A stretch of 64,000 bases of DNA from positions 274,384-338,383 of the forward strand of contig FJOG01000001.1 of assembly GCA_900073065.1 (NCBI GenBank). Direction: 5' to 3'. Below are positions 36,509 to 48,036 of the stretch, piece after piece (positions within the stretch are counted from its first letter, which is position 1; the number at the start of each line of letters is the position of its first letter). This stretch comes from Phialocephala subalpina (taxonomy: Eukaryota; Ascomycota; Leotiomycetes; Helotiales; Mollisiaceae). The notes under the pieces were generated by a model. It saw only the letters and a list, made by a program, of their open reading frames with translations. It was not told the DNA's origin and searched no databases. The position numbers and the translations under genes were made by a program.

Positions 36509-39500
36509 ATGCCGAGATATACAGCTGCTTTGGAAGAGGGACCTCCTCGAAAGCTGCAGAAGCTCGACACGGGTGCTAAGATCGCAAAGGTACGCGCTCT
36601 GCTACATCCCCTTTCGAGTAGACGAGAAAGTCCAGGCACCTCTGGGACATTGGGAAAGCTCGTGGGTATGAAAGACTTACCTGCTAACAAGTTTCAGGGA
36701 ATGCAGCAGTATTCTTCTCAATCCTCCCCAATCGACGATGCCTCGAGCTTCAACTTCAAGAACCAAATATTGACCTCTTCACCTGACGACTACATACTCG
36801 ATATAACCAAATTCATACCTGCTGGGTGTCTGCGAGTTAGGAGAAACAGTCAGAGTGGCATAACCCCTTCGGAGTGGAATACTTGCTGCAATTGGTCCGC
36901 TTTCCCTCATCCTAAGGATATATCAAGCAATCGAGGTGGCGCATATATTGGGAAGGAACTTCAAACAACTTTCTTCAACGGACCCGTCCTCAAGCCATAT
37001 CTCGGATTACACCTTGCTGGTTGGATCCGCCTAGAGTTTAAGCCAAACGATTCATACAATGGCCAAGTCCGAGTCTACATATTGCCAGATGATATTGCGC
37101 GGGCCGCAGTCAAACGTGATCAAGCATCTCTTAGGAAGTCCCTCCACGCCCTGCTGACCCAATTGGATATCTCTGTTTTGACTTGGAATGGTAAGATGAA
37201 TAACACCATCTCTCAGGGACTTTCAGCTAACGCCCTGATCCTTAGGTTCTTGGTCCGATACCTCGCCTTACTTTCACGTGGACCCCTCTCTGGATAAAGA
37301 CTCGAAGGATGAACCTTCATTGTTCGAGATCTTTAATACTCTACCCTCCCCGAAGCCGAATCCAGAGATCGCCTCTGACGTATACGTCCGAGACGCCATG
37401 TAAGTCAAGATCAAGTTCTAGATTTCAATGTCCCTATGTCTTTGGGGTTTCCAAACGGGCAATTCCCAGACCGTATGGGCGGTCGAGACATATCAGATTA
37501 GGCCTCGGCTGACTCTACGACCTTTAGGTACAAGATATTGGACAGCGATATTCCAGGACTGAAGACGACTATGCACAATTATCAGCGTCGCTCGGCGGCC
37601 ATGTAAGCATGTCCTTCCTATGGTTGGAAATTTAGAAAAATGGAAACGATCCTGATTATTGTAAATATAGGATGCTTCAGAGAGAAACCCGTCCCGGTCA
37701 AATCATTGATCCCAGGCTCACCCCACAATCTGACCAGAAGGGCGTCACTTGGTACTGTGACGTTGACGCCGGACGATGTTTCCGGGATCCGAGAACCTTT
37801 GAAGCAGTTAGGGGTGGAATATGTGCTGAAACTATGGGCCTCGGGAAGACATTGATCTGCTTAGCACTGATCCTTGCCACCCGCGAACTCTCGTCTCAGA
37901 TACCATTGGAGTACTCGGTCGGATCGATTCCGGTGAGAAAGACGACTGGTTCACTAATGGATATGGCCGCTGCTCGCCTTGGTCGGGCTGGAATACCCTG
38001 GAAGAGCGACTTGGCTCAGTTCGAGGCATCTGAAGCCTACACCTTTGAACGATGCCGAGAAGCAATAGAGAAGGGCGCGGGTCATTATTTCCTACCTGCT
38101 CCGGTACCTCGCCGACAGTCACGACATGCTACCGAAATTCCACCGAGAAAGATATGGTTGTCTGCTACAACAATCGTAGTAGTCCCAAGCAACTTGGTTC
38201 AGCAATGGCGCTCGGAGATCAAGAAACACACTGTCGGTCTGAATGTTCTTTATATCAGCTCCCCCTCGGACAAGGTTCCACCAGCCAGAGAATTGAACAA
38301 GTACGACATCTTACTTTTCAGCCGGGTGCGATTTGAAAAGGAGGGCAGTATCGATGACGAGTATCGCTCACCCCTCAGAGACTTCCATTTCAAACGCTTG
38401 ATTGTCGACGAGGGCCATTCATTTGGCAACTCTTCTAATAGCTCGAAGACAATGGCAGTCACAGCCTTGGAGTCTCTTCAACTTTCTGCCCGATGTAAGT
38501 TCGCCTCCCTGAAGCAATACTCACTCCCCTTTACTCTTTGTTTGGGAATCTTGAATGCCCTAGTACTCCTGGGGAATCCTTCTCGGCTCTTTGAAACCTA
38601 TGCAATAGGAACGCTGACTACAAGTTTCTCAGGGATTATATCTGGTACACCTACTCAGGGGCTTTACGGTGCGGAGGTCGCGATTGGCGGATCTAGCAAG
38701 ACATTGAAGACAAAGGCCTCTAGCAGTTCTAATCAGCAAAGAGATGACGACCCTTTTGTTGCAAAATTGGACCCGGACCTCTGCGTGCCTGAGTCAGATG
38801 CCTCTTCCGAAACTTCAAGCCAACAGAATGAGCTATTCTTGAAGCAAGAGCGACGTGATCTTGAAAAGCTTGGTAACATTGCCACCACGTTCCTCCAGGC
38901 TCGTCCGTGGGCGAATGCACCAAGTGATGAAGATCATGCCTCATGGTCTCAACTTGTTATGCAACCCCGCCATGGCTCAAAGAGTCGAGGAAACATGCAT
39001 TCCCTCAGAGTCACGTTAGAAGGCATGATCATCCGACACAAGCCTGAGGATGTCCTGGACGATGTTACGCTTCCCCCGTTATTCCGAAATGTCATCTACT
39101 TGGATGGCTCGATTCAGAACAAGCTGTTTCTCAACACTTTCAGCTTGATGATCATCACCAATGCGGTGACTTCGGAACGTAAGGATGCCGATTACTTCTT
39201 TCATCCACGACAGCGAAAGAATCTGCAGACTTTGGTGTCAAATCTCCGTCAAGCAAGTTTCTTCTGGTCTGGTTTCGAGGCTGAACATGTTCGCAACACC
39301 ATCAAGAACGCCAAGGATTTCTTGGAGGAGCGAAAAGTACCTGTGACACCAGAGGATGAGGCATTATTGGTTCAAGCTATTGCCGTAGGCGAGGCCGTAC
39401 TTGCCAGTGATATCTTCCAAGCCATCTGCAAATGGCACGAGATGCCTATGTACGTTCAGAACAGCTTCCCTGAGGGTGTCAGAGCTGCGTGGTCTCTAAA

Positions 39501-41249
39501 TCAGAGTACTTCCGACCCTACTCTCATGGGCGCAACTATGGTGCATGGCATCCAAAAGTTCATAGGCTCTCAGGTACGTGTTAAACACCCTTTCTTTGCG
39601 CTGGAGCCATTTCTCAAATCTCCCGAGCTCCTGGGACATTCATGTACTAATTCAATGGGCAGCTGTCAAACCCGTATCCGGCGGAAGGTTTACTGGCGGC
39701 TGGCATAGATGCGATGAGTGCTGCACTTTCTGCTCAAGAGCCCGCTCCGACCACTCGCATCAAGGCTCGTATCAAAGCCCAAAAGAAGATCAAAGATGCG
39801 AAAGCTGCCAAGAAGACAAGCGACTTGCCGCCTCCTGCGCTAGCTGGCGGTGTCACAGTCGGAGATGCAACGAGTCCTACAAGAAAGCGATATCGAGCTG
39901 CATCGATTACGGCGACGAAGATGCGTGCTGTGTCCAAAAGGGAAAGCCCTGGTGTTCCATTCCCTAACGATAGTTTCGTCTTGGAACCTCCAATAATACC
40001 GGCCATGGCGAAGAAGACAAGCACGACCCCAATCGATGGCCCCGGTGGAGATTCAATGTTCTCCGGCGATCGGAACAATAACATTTCCCCTTATCCCCCT
40101 CTCCTTCAAACGCTGCAATCCACAATTGATCAGACACCTTCCCCGTCTAGTGTCCTAACTCTCGATCCCGGCTCCCAACTGGCGGGAACCGAGCTTATCT
40201 CGACCGCATCTACGAAGCTGTCTTATCTGATGGACAGGATCATCATCCATCAGGAAAACGAGAAAATTCTGGTCTTCTACGAAGCTGAGAACATTGCTTG
40301 GTATATCGCGCAAGCTCTGGTAAGTCTCGATATTCCCTTTTCGGTCTGTTTTGAGAATTGGGGATGTCGCTAGACCTTCGGGACCTTTTGCTTTTCTCTT
40401 TGAAGTGCTCGAAACAGAAATGCTGACAGATCTTGGGTATAGGAGTGTCTTGGAGTCAAGCATTTGATTTATGCGAAGACCTTGTCTGCGGCCCGACGCT
40501 CACAGTATGTTGTGACCTTCAACCAATCCGACACCTTCCGCGTCTTGCTTATGGACGTCTCCCAAGCCGCGTTTGGTTTGGACATGAGCTCCGCGTCCAG
40601 AGTCTACTTCGTCAACCCAGTTTTCTCCCCACAAGTCGAAGCCCAAGCCGTCAAGCGAGCCCACCGTATCGGTCAAACAAATCCCGTCTACGTCGAGACC
40701 CTAGTATTGAAAGGCAGCATCGAAGAAGTAATCATCAACCGACGAGAAGCAATGAGCAACGAAGAACACAACAAATGCAAGAGCATTCTCGACGACCAAA
40801 CTATGTACGACTGGATCCGCAATGTCCGATTTCAACCCACCCCATCCGAGGAGGTTCCTGGTCCGGATCAAATGGCGAAGCTTGAGCATCCACAACCTGT
40901 ATTCGGCAGAGGAGCTGGCGGCAAGCCTATCGATCCAGACGCTGATCTTCTTGCTGCTGAAGAAGCCAGCCCAATGTCCGACAAAGGCAAGGGCATTGAA
41001 CCAACTCCTGTCAAGCAAAGTATGGTGCAGAACCTTAGCCTAGAGTTCAAGGAGTTTGCACCAGCATCACCATCACCTGCACCAGAATGGATAGCCCCGA
41101 AGGAGCTCAGACCAAAATCACCATCTCCGGTGTATCAGCCTCTCGATGTTCCGCAAGAGGCTGAATCTTCTGCTTCTAATCAACAGCCGGAGAAGGGTTA
41201 TTGGGAGATTCCTTCTTGGGAGGATTCGGACGAGGAGTTGGACATTTGA
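36509..41249 (+). CDS. SNF2-family DNA-dependent ATPase
   Basis: Eight exons (36509-36589, 36698-37190, 37246-37399, 37528-37602, 37671-38494, 38633-39573, 39663-40319, 40443-41249) have phase-consistent GT-AG junctions and give 1343 residues. A RRSAAMMLQRE segment precedes motif I, AETMGLGKTLICLALIL (about residue 320). Motif II is LIVDEGHSFG (about 510) and motif III WIISGTPTQG, rebuilt by an intron. Motifs V and VI lie in exon 8: AAFGLDMSSASRVYFVNP and AVKRAHRIGQTNPV (about 1115-1150). A long charged insert separates the two RecA lobes. No RING finger was found, unlike Rad5. The C-terminal 170 residues are Pro/Ser/Glu-rich. It probably remodels chromatin or removes proteins from DNA. It pairs divergently with the GRF gene. 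Confidence 0.9.
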
Positions 41250-41992
41250 GCACTGGCATCTCTCCCTCCGAAAAAGTGCGTCTCACACCCTTTTCATTGT
41301 CCTGGTACCCGCTGGACCATGGATGGATTGATGAACGAAATTACGACCGAATATGAGTATATGAATGTATGATAGGATAGGAGGCACCAACTTGGACAAC
41401 TAGTCATCAAAGTCTTGGGACCTCATGTAAGTCTGTACAAAATAACGCACTCACGTGATAGATACTGTCACTTAGAATAATGAAATCCGAACGAAATCAG
41501 AATACCGAAGTAACTCTTGGTAACTGGGATATGATCTTGTTCTTCGATGGTGCAGGGCACCACAGGGGTAGTGTACCCCTTGCGATCGTGTATAACTTCC
41601 AAGGTTGCATATTTGGGGAAGTTCTCCGACACGCTAGTGGCATTCGATGCCGTCAGGACTTTTCAAAGGGTTAAGCGTCATCTATGAACCAAAACCACAA
41701 TTGTTTACCTACCTGAGCATTGTTCTTCAATTTTCCAACTTGTTTTTCTTTCGACTTCTCTCATTTCACAGATAGTGTTCGTTTATTTGGTGATGTTCAA
41801 AACTCTAACTTTGCATTATCTATTGCAAGTCGCAGTCAGTTGCCGAGCCTCGCCACAGCCTCGCATGCAAGGCTGAGACTCCACTTTGCCTATCTCTTCC
41901 TCAAACAAAAACATCAATCAACACCAGATACACGAAGCTACAACACCAAATATCTCTCTCAGAGACCTATAATAAACGCACTAAATCTCAAA
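41250..41992. other. Intergenic and leader of the NADH dehydrogenase relic
   Basis: The frame of the downstream gene stays open back to 41720, which would add about 91 Ser- and Phe-rich residues. I treat this as 5' leader because the ATG at 41993 has a better context (CTCAAAATGTC) and the upstream part has no recognisable targeting helix. Nothing else was seen. Confidence 0.4.
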
Positions 41993-43470
41993 ATGTCACC
42001 AACAACACGTAGCCACAACTCCCCCACCAAACCAGTCATCGAACTACCAACCTCACTTCCCTCCTCCGCACCATCCACAACCAGCTCCTCCTCAACCTTG
42101 CCTTCCGATTCAAAATCCTCACCTCATACTTCCATCTCGGAAAATGGCAAACCGACACTCGCAATCCTGGGCACTGGCTGGGCAGGCTGGACCCTAGCCC
42201 AAGACCTCGGCCACTCCTCTTCCTTCCTCCAACAATACAACCTCGTCGTCCTCTCACCAACTCGAACAATGGCTCTAACACCGTTACTAGCTTCCGCAGC
42301 TACCGGTATCTTTGATTTCCGCATCGCTGAAGAACCTATTCGTCGATTGAGTCTGGGGAAAGATGTGGTGAAGTATCAGGTTTGGTGTACGGGTGTTGAT
42401 GTTGAGAAGAGGGTCGTGAGGTGTCGGGCTGCTGTGGGGAGTAATGGACGCGAGAAGACGAACTCCGGACTTAAAGAACATTCAGACGGAGACGGAGAGG
42501 ATGGAAATGGGGAGTTTGAGGTTGGGTATGATAAGTTGATTCTTGCGCCAGGATCGGAGGTTAATACGTTTGATACGCTGGGAGTAAAGGAACATTGTTT
42601 ATTCATGAAATCGGTTGCCGGCGCAATGGCGTTGAGAGAGCGAATCCTCGACTGCTTTGAGTTGGCGTCTCTGCCTACTTGTTCTGTTGAGCAGAAGCGC
42701 AAGATCTTGCATTTTATGATCGTGGGTGGGGGACCGACAGGCGTCGAGCTCGCAGCCGAAATAGACGAATTGGTACAAGACCACGTACTTGGAGTTTATA
42801 AGGAGCTTGAGGGCTGGTGACGGTGTCTGTCTACGATATTGCGGATCGGATGTTGGGCGCGTTTGGGGAAAAATTGTCTGAGTATGCGATGGATAAATTT
42901 AGGAGGAGGGACGTGAAAATTTGTATGGGAAAACATATTCAGGGGTTTGAGAGTGGGGTTATGAAAGTGAAAGAGGATGGAGAGGTGAGCTTTGGGGCTG
43001 CGGTTTGGTGTACGGGGAATAAAGCAGGGAGTGTGGTGGAGGGGTTGGAGGTGAGGAAAAATGAAGCGGGACAGAGGTTACTGACGGATAAATGGCTGAG
43101 ATTATTGAGAAAGGGGGAGGATAACGAGGTGGTCGACGGCGTGTATGCGTTAGGCGACGCAGCTGACATCGAAGGTGGCGAGTTACCGACTACGGCAGAA
43201 GTAGCAGTGCAAAAGGCGAAATGGCTTGCGAAACATCTCGTCGCTGGTGAGGAAGGAAAGTAATTCGAGTACAAACAGAAGGCTATTGTGGCCTACATTG
43301 GAAGGCAAGATGGAGTTGTTGAAGGAAAGAGCGACTGGACTGGAGCCAGTGCATGGTTAGCTTGGAGGAGTGGCAGTCTGGAATGGACGAGGAGTTGGCG
43401 AAGGCGTGCCATGATTGTTCTGTATTGGGTGATGAATAAGGTGGATGGCAGAGAGATTGCCAGGCGATAG
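41993..43470 (+). pseudogene. Type II (alternative) NADH dehydrogenase with a frameshift and a stop
   Basis: The first part, 41993-42820, carries the FAD motif LAILGTGWAGWTLAQDL and the NADH motif MIVGGGPTGVELAAEI. Near 42812-42816 the frame shifts: one missing G in GAGGGCTGG makes GVYKELEGW end, while the next frame continues TVSVYDIADRMLGAFGEKL. The second part contains VWCTGNKAG and GVYALGDAAD, then meets TAA at 43261-43263, after which the same frame goes on FEYKQKAIVAYIGRQDG to a natural end at 43470. That tail (membrane-binding end, WLAWRSGSLEW) is typical of the family. A CAA-to-TAA change would explain the stop. Two lesions make a pseudogene likely. Confidence 0.82.
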
Positions 43471-43753
43471 AAAATGTAACATGCCGGTACTACCGGCAGC
43501 CGAATAATATGTATTGCACTCAAAACGCCAGTGATAATCAAGAGGGCATATTGCCATGGATTTTCATTGACCTATCATCAAAGTCGAAGTGCAGCAGACT
43601 TCTATGCTGTAGATGGCCACCATGTGAGTACGCCTAGTCCACTCCTAAGCGCCAGCCAGCCAGCAAATAAACCTGCCCCGCTCACGCGCATGCCATGCAA
43701 TACTGTAAATCCCACGAAATGCACACATCTGACCAAACAACGACCACAACTAA

Positions 43754-46628
43754 TCATGCTAGATAATTGTAGGTGGGTACTGGGGCGTCCTCCACACGTT
43801 CCATGTACTCTCGCTCGATCAAGCTCTCGATACGCTTCTTCATCATGTCGACATTCGGCTTGAATCTCTGTGCAAGCTGCTGGATGACCTCCATGAGAAG
43901 ATTTTGATGACTGTAGACTTTGCGGGCCCTGACAATTATGTTAGCAGTTGTCTCCAACAACGTTCAGTCCAGGATACATACTTCATAATACGGACGATCA
44001 CGGTATCGATAACGTAACCACGATGTTCATCGTTCTTGACCTCTGTTTCCCTACGCTCTTCGTCGCCCTCAACCTTGTTCACGGCACCGGCCATGACTGG
44101 AGCCTTGATTTTGATGTTCTTCGATGTGAAGTGGGTGTTGAAGAAGAATTTGTCGCCTGGCTTGACTTCCCTATTTTCTGGCTCCTTTCTAAGAACTTTG
44201 GCTTTTGGATTGACAGCGATACTGTGGAGTGTTCTGGCAAGATCGCGAGAGGGTATGTTTGTACGTTGCTGAATCTCCTCAAAGGACAACGACTCATCAT
44301 CAGCAAGCTCGTTGAATAACAGCACGACAATCATGCCGAAGGTTGGCATGCTGATCTCATGTCTTCGTTCCCTACCTAGATTACCAGTCTGGCCCGGAAT
44401 CTTCGGGAAGACACATCGAACGTCCGCAGTTCCCAAGAATCCAAGCCAAGTAAGCTTTCGGCCGTTGCGCTCCTTCAAGTAGAAGGACTTGAAAGACTCT
44501 TGAAGGGTATTGATTTCAGAGGGCCAGTTGCAAGAAATTTGAGTGCCATCTTCTTGCCTGGATGCATCGCCGCCCATGCTCTCCATAGGCCAGAAATTGG
44601 AGGTGAGAACGCTGATGCCGAGGTCAATCTGCTTTCGGTCCAAATCGCCAAGGTTTGAGATATGGGTGCGGTAGCCAGAAGTAAGGTCGTCGGACATGGT
44701 CATATCCTTGAACATACCCTCCAGCTTATTCGTGAAAGCACTGCCAATCTCAAGCTTCATTCTCGAGATCATCTGCTTCTCAACATCAGAGCTCTCCGAC
44801 TTGCCGTGTAACAATCTGCGAGCCAAGTGTTTCTTGTAGTAGCGCTCAAACATGTCTCTGTCCTGGATATATTTCAGCAATGTGGTAGCCTTGTCGAGCA
44901 CTTCGTCAATCTCAGCTTCTGTCTTGCCCTTGATCCCTCGCTTCAGATTGTCATCAATGAACAGCGACACATACTCGGAACATCGAGGGAACAGGTTGAT
45001 GAAGTCGGAGAAACTCTTCGTGAGAGCTGTATGTAAGATAAGATCCTCTTCGAGGCATTTCTTCCACATAGTATCGAATTTGTCCTTCAGTCCGAGCACT
45101 TCGTCGACCCATTGGATGGCGGCTGCAGTCATCTTGGCTGATTGTGTTTGCTGCTTAGCTGCCTTTCCTTTGTCGCCAGTGCTGGCAGCCTCGCCATTCT
45201 CGGCTGGCTCCGCAGCAGCCCCAGAGAAGTCAATGTTCTGGATGTTCTTGTTGATATCAGATCCAAGCTCGACCACACGTGCCTGCAAAGCAACCTTGAG
45301 AGACTCCTTGGATTGGTCGACACGTGATACGAGCTGATATAAGATAGTCAAGTCCTCGTAACGATCATTCTCGATCATGGCCTTGATGCCGCTGCCCTCC
45401 ATTGCAAGAAATTCCGATAGATGAGCGCTGATCATTTCTTGCTCGACAACCTTCGCGATCTTCGGAACAGTGAGAGGAGTGATCGTCATGTAGCAACGGG
45501 TCTCCTCTTCAGCAAGACGCCTTTGGGTTGCCCGCAGCCATGTTGAAGCATCCGAGCCTTGGAGAAGGTTCGTACATTCGGCCTTGTAAAACGCCCTACT
45601 GGCACGAAGGAACTCGGGCTCGAAGGTCGTTAAATACAACTTGTCGGAGTCGTTTTCTTCGTCCGTCTCGTACATACCCTCCAGCATGAAGGCACACGAC
45701 CTAATAAGAGCCCTATTTATGGTATCTCCATCACGCTCCATGCTAATATGGTCCAGGATAACCGAGTTCAAGATGTTGAATGTGTTGAGTTCTGACCCGG
45801 TGAGGCGGCCTCGCAGAATGTGATCTCGGAATAAGCCCATGGATGTTGTGAAGATCGAAGCTTTGCGGTTGTCGGTGCAGTAAACACGGTCCATGTACAT
45901 AAGCACATCGGTCGTCATGTTCATCGTCAAGATGTGGTCCTCCCATGCCGCCTTCAGACCTCGAAGGAAATCCTCCCCAGTAGTACGTCGTTCGTTTGCT
46001 GTTACCCCAGCTACTCCTTCCAGTGTGATGTTGATTAAATTCGGGGTGATGAGTTGTCGGATCTTGGGCATAACCTCTGTACCGAACCATTGTTCCTCGA
46101 ACTCTCTGACGCGATCATAGAGTCTATCTCCTTGCTTCTTTAGGACGATCTTGTATGAGGCGCGGTAGATCTGTTCGAAGGAGAGTTTGGACGCGTTCTT
46201 CGTATGGATCTCCTTGAGGGCGGATCGCAAGATATCCCACTGCGTCTCGAATTCGGGAATCTCGTCATGGCCACCGACTCCAGGCTGTACAAAGAACGTT
46301 AGCAGTGCCTTTGAGCACATTGTAAGATGATGTAGTGAGGATATGAGCGCAAGTGCCCGTTGGAAATGTCAAGAGTAACTAACTCGACTTGTTTCCATGC
46401 TGTAGGCAAGAGCCCTACTGAAAGAATCGTCTGAGGCCATATTTCTCTTATTCAAGATCGAGGATGATGTAGCGTTGCTCGGCTAAGAGTTTGCGAACAT
46501 GGAAGTCCTTTGGCGAGGCAGGAGTTGAAGATGAATGGGAGAGGGGGTTGAAATGGTGGGGTGAATCAATGAAGGTGACCTACTCTCCTAGGAGGCCTGA
46601 TCTTGCCTCTTCCGCGTCCTGAAATCAT
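43754..46628 (-). CDS. CUL3: Cullin-3, scaffold of BTB-type ubiquitin ligases
   Basis: Exons 46584-46628, 43982-46284 and 43754-43928 give 840 residues. The first exon encodes MISGRGRGKIRPPRR, typical of fungal cullin-3, followed by a 299-bp intron (GTAGGT...GTACAG). Cullin repeats fill the N-terminal half. The cullin homology domain includes MFERYYKKHLARRLLHGKS and the C-terminal IVRIMKARK, with Lys783 the expected NEDD8 site, its codon split by the last 53-bp intron. The C-terminal winged helix ends RVEDAPVPTYNYLA. A Gly/Ala/Lys/Gln-rich insertion lies between SGAAAEPAENG and KQQTQSAK. It is convergent with the NADH dehydrogenase relic and divergent from ZIM17. Confidence 0.95.
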
Positions 46629-47075
46629 GGTCGCAATTTTGTTTTCCTAACAAAAGATCCCCACAGCTCTGGAAAGCTTTGAATCTGCGACGCAGCGCGT
46701 GTGAATGTCTCGATTCGCGGGGTGGCTACAAGGCTCTGGGTGATTCCAAGCTCGTTGTCGACTCCATGAATGCTGCGGGACTTCTTTGATATATGTTTTG
46801 GAGGCGGCCGCGTACTTGGTCCCGCACGGAGTGATTCGAAGAGGTGGGCGGATGCCTCGATGTGTAGGTGAATGTTGATGAAGTCGAGATTGTGAATGTC
46901 TGCTCTTGCGCTGGTTATCCCTAATCGTGTGTGCATGGATTATCGGGCCGTCGTTTCTCCATTTGGACTAGTACCAAGGCTCTGCATTTTTATTTTGGAT
47001 TCGCCGCCTCGCGAGAACCTCGATGTCATTCTTCAATATCGACATTAACTTTTTTATTTGTTTGCTGTGCCAACA
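46629..47075. promoter_or_regulatory. Divergent intergenic region CUL3-ZIM17
   Basis: 447 bp between two start codons. No gene is apparent in it; the minus frame at 46625-46936 is upstream of the cullin start and looks fortuitous. Confidence 0.4.
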
Positions 47076-47705
47076 ATGCCTTCGACCACCACTTCTTTCG
47101 GTGCCATGCGGGCACTCACACGAGCCTCTCGACCAGGCTCGAGATTCATACCACTTTCCGCTCGTCTGCCTCAACGAATACCGAGAATACAACCTCTCTC
47201 CTCAATCCGTTTCCACAGCTCAGAAATTCCACCCATCTCTTCAACACCACCCACATCCTCTCAACTACCATCCACACCAACAAAAGCCTCCTCCCTCCCA
47301 CCCCACGCCCCCCGCAAAGACTACCGAGCACCTCCACCCCAGGCACTTCCCTCAAAACCCGAATACGAAATGACTTTCACCTGCAAACCCTGTTCCACGC
47401 GGTCCACCCACCGAGTCTCCAAACAAGGCTACCACTACGGCTCGGTCCTGGTAACATGTCCTGAGTGTAGGAACAGACATGTTATAAGTGACCATTTGAA
47501 TATTTTTGGGGATAAGCATTTGACGATTGAAGACTTGATGAGGGAGCAGGGACAGCTTGTTAAGAGGGGGACGTTGAGTGAGGATGGGGATTTGGAGTTT
47601 TGGGCTGATGGGAGGGTTACGAAGCGAGGAGAGGGGGCGGGGGAGGTTCATGAAGGGAAGGGTGCTGAGGAAGGGGGAGAAGGCGAGGGAAAGACGGGGG
47701 ATTAA
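47076..47705 (+). CDS. ZIM17: DNL-type zinc-finger protein of mitochondrial import (Hsp70 escort)
   Basis: A single exon of 209 codons. The N-terminus MPSTTTSFGAMRALTRASRP is Arg/Ser-rich without acidic residues, a mitochondrial presequence. The DNL zinc domain has CKPCSTR (Cys103, Cys106) and CPECRNRHVISDHLNIFGDK (Cys128, Cys131), which contains the DH-L and GD signatures. The family keeps mitochondrial Hsp70 (Ssc1) soluble during protein import and Fe-S assembly. The Glu/Gly-rich tail is long and probably disordered. The start at 47076 is the first ATG. The short 331-bp gap to 48036 is a convergent intergenic region. Confidence 0.92.
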   Translation: MPSTTTSFGAMRALTRASRPGSRFIPLSARLPQRIPRIQPLSSIRFHSSEIPPISSTPPTSSQLPSTPTKASSLPPHAPRKDYRAPPPQALPSKPEYEMTFTCKPCSTRSTHRVSKQGYHYGSVLVTCPECRNRHVISDHLNIFGDKHLTIEDLMREQGQLVKRGTLSEDGDLEFWADGRVTKRGEGAGEVHEGKGAEEGGEGEGKTGD

Positions 47706-48036
47706 GACATGATGCGAAAGCAAGAGCGGGAAGGATACCAGCGTCACTGGTGGAAGCGGTTGTTATATTATATTTGTATGATGGGAAGATTTGATGGATT
47801 TAGCGGCATGATAGATGGCGTTTGGGATCAGAAATGGTGCAGGATCACTGTACGAATACTGTAGCGAAAAGTAATGAGCTGAACAATGAACACTCAGGCG
47901 AGGAACTGGTAGGATACAAAAGTCTTCATATCTAGGAAGACACTGCAATAATACAATTTTTCCGCTCAACTCCAAACCATGCATCATTCATATCCCATAA
48001 GCACCACCATGCAATGCAACCCCATCCTCCCACCAA

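Noticed and set aside
36590..36697. Reading the SNF2 gene through its first intron, since the frame stays open
   Set aside because: GTACGC donor, perfect GCTAAC branch point and TTTCAG acceptor indicate a real intron of 108 bp.
41720..41992. N-terminal extension of the NADH dehydrogenase relic
   Set aside because: In frame, but without a credible targeting helix; the ATG at 41993 has a better leader context.
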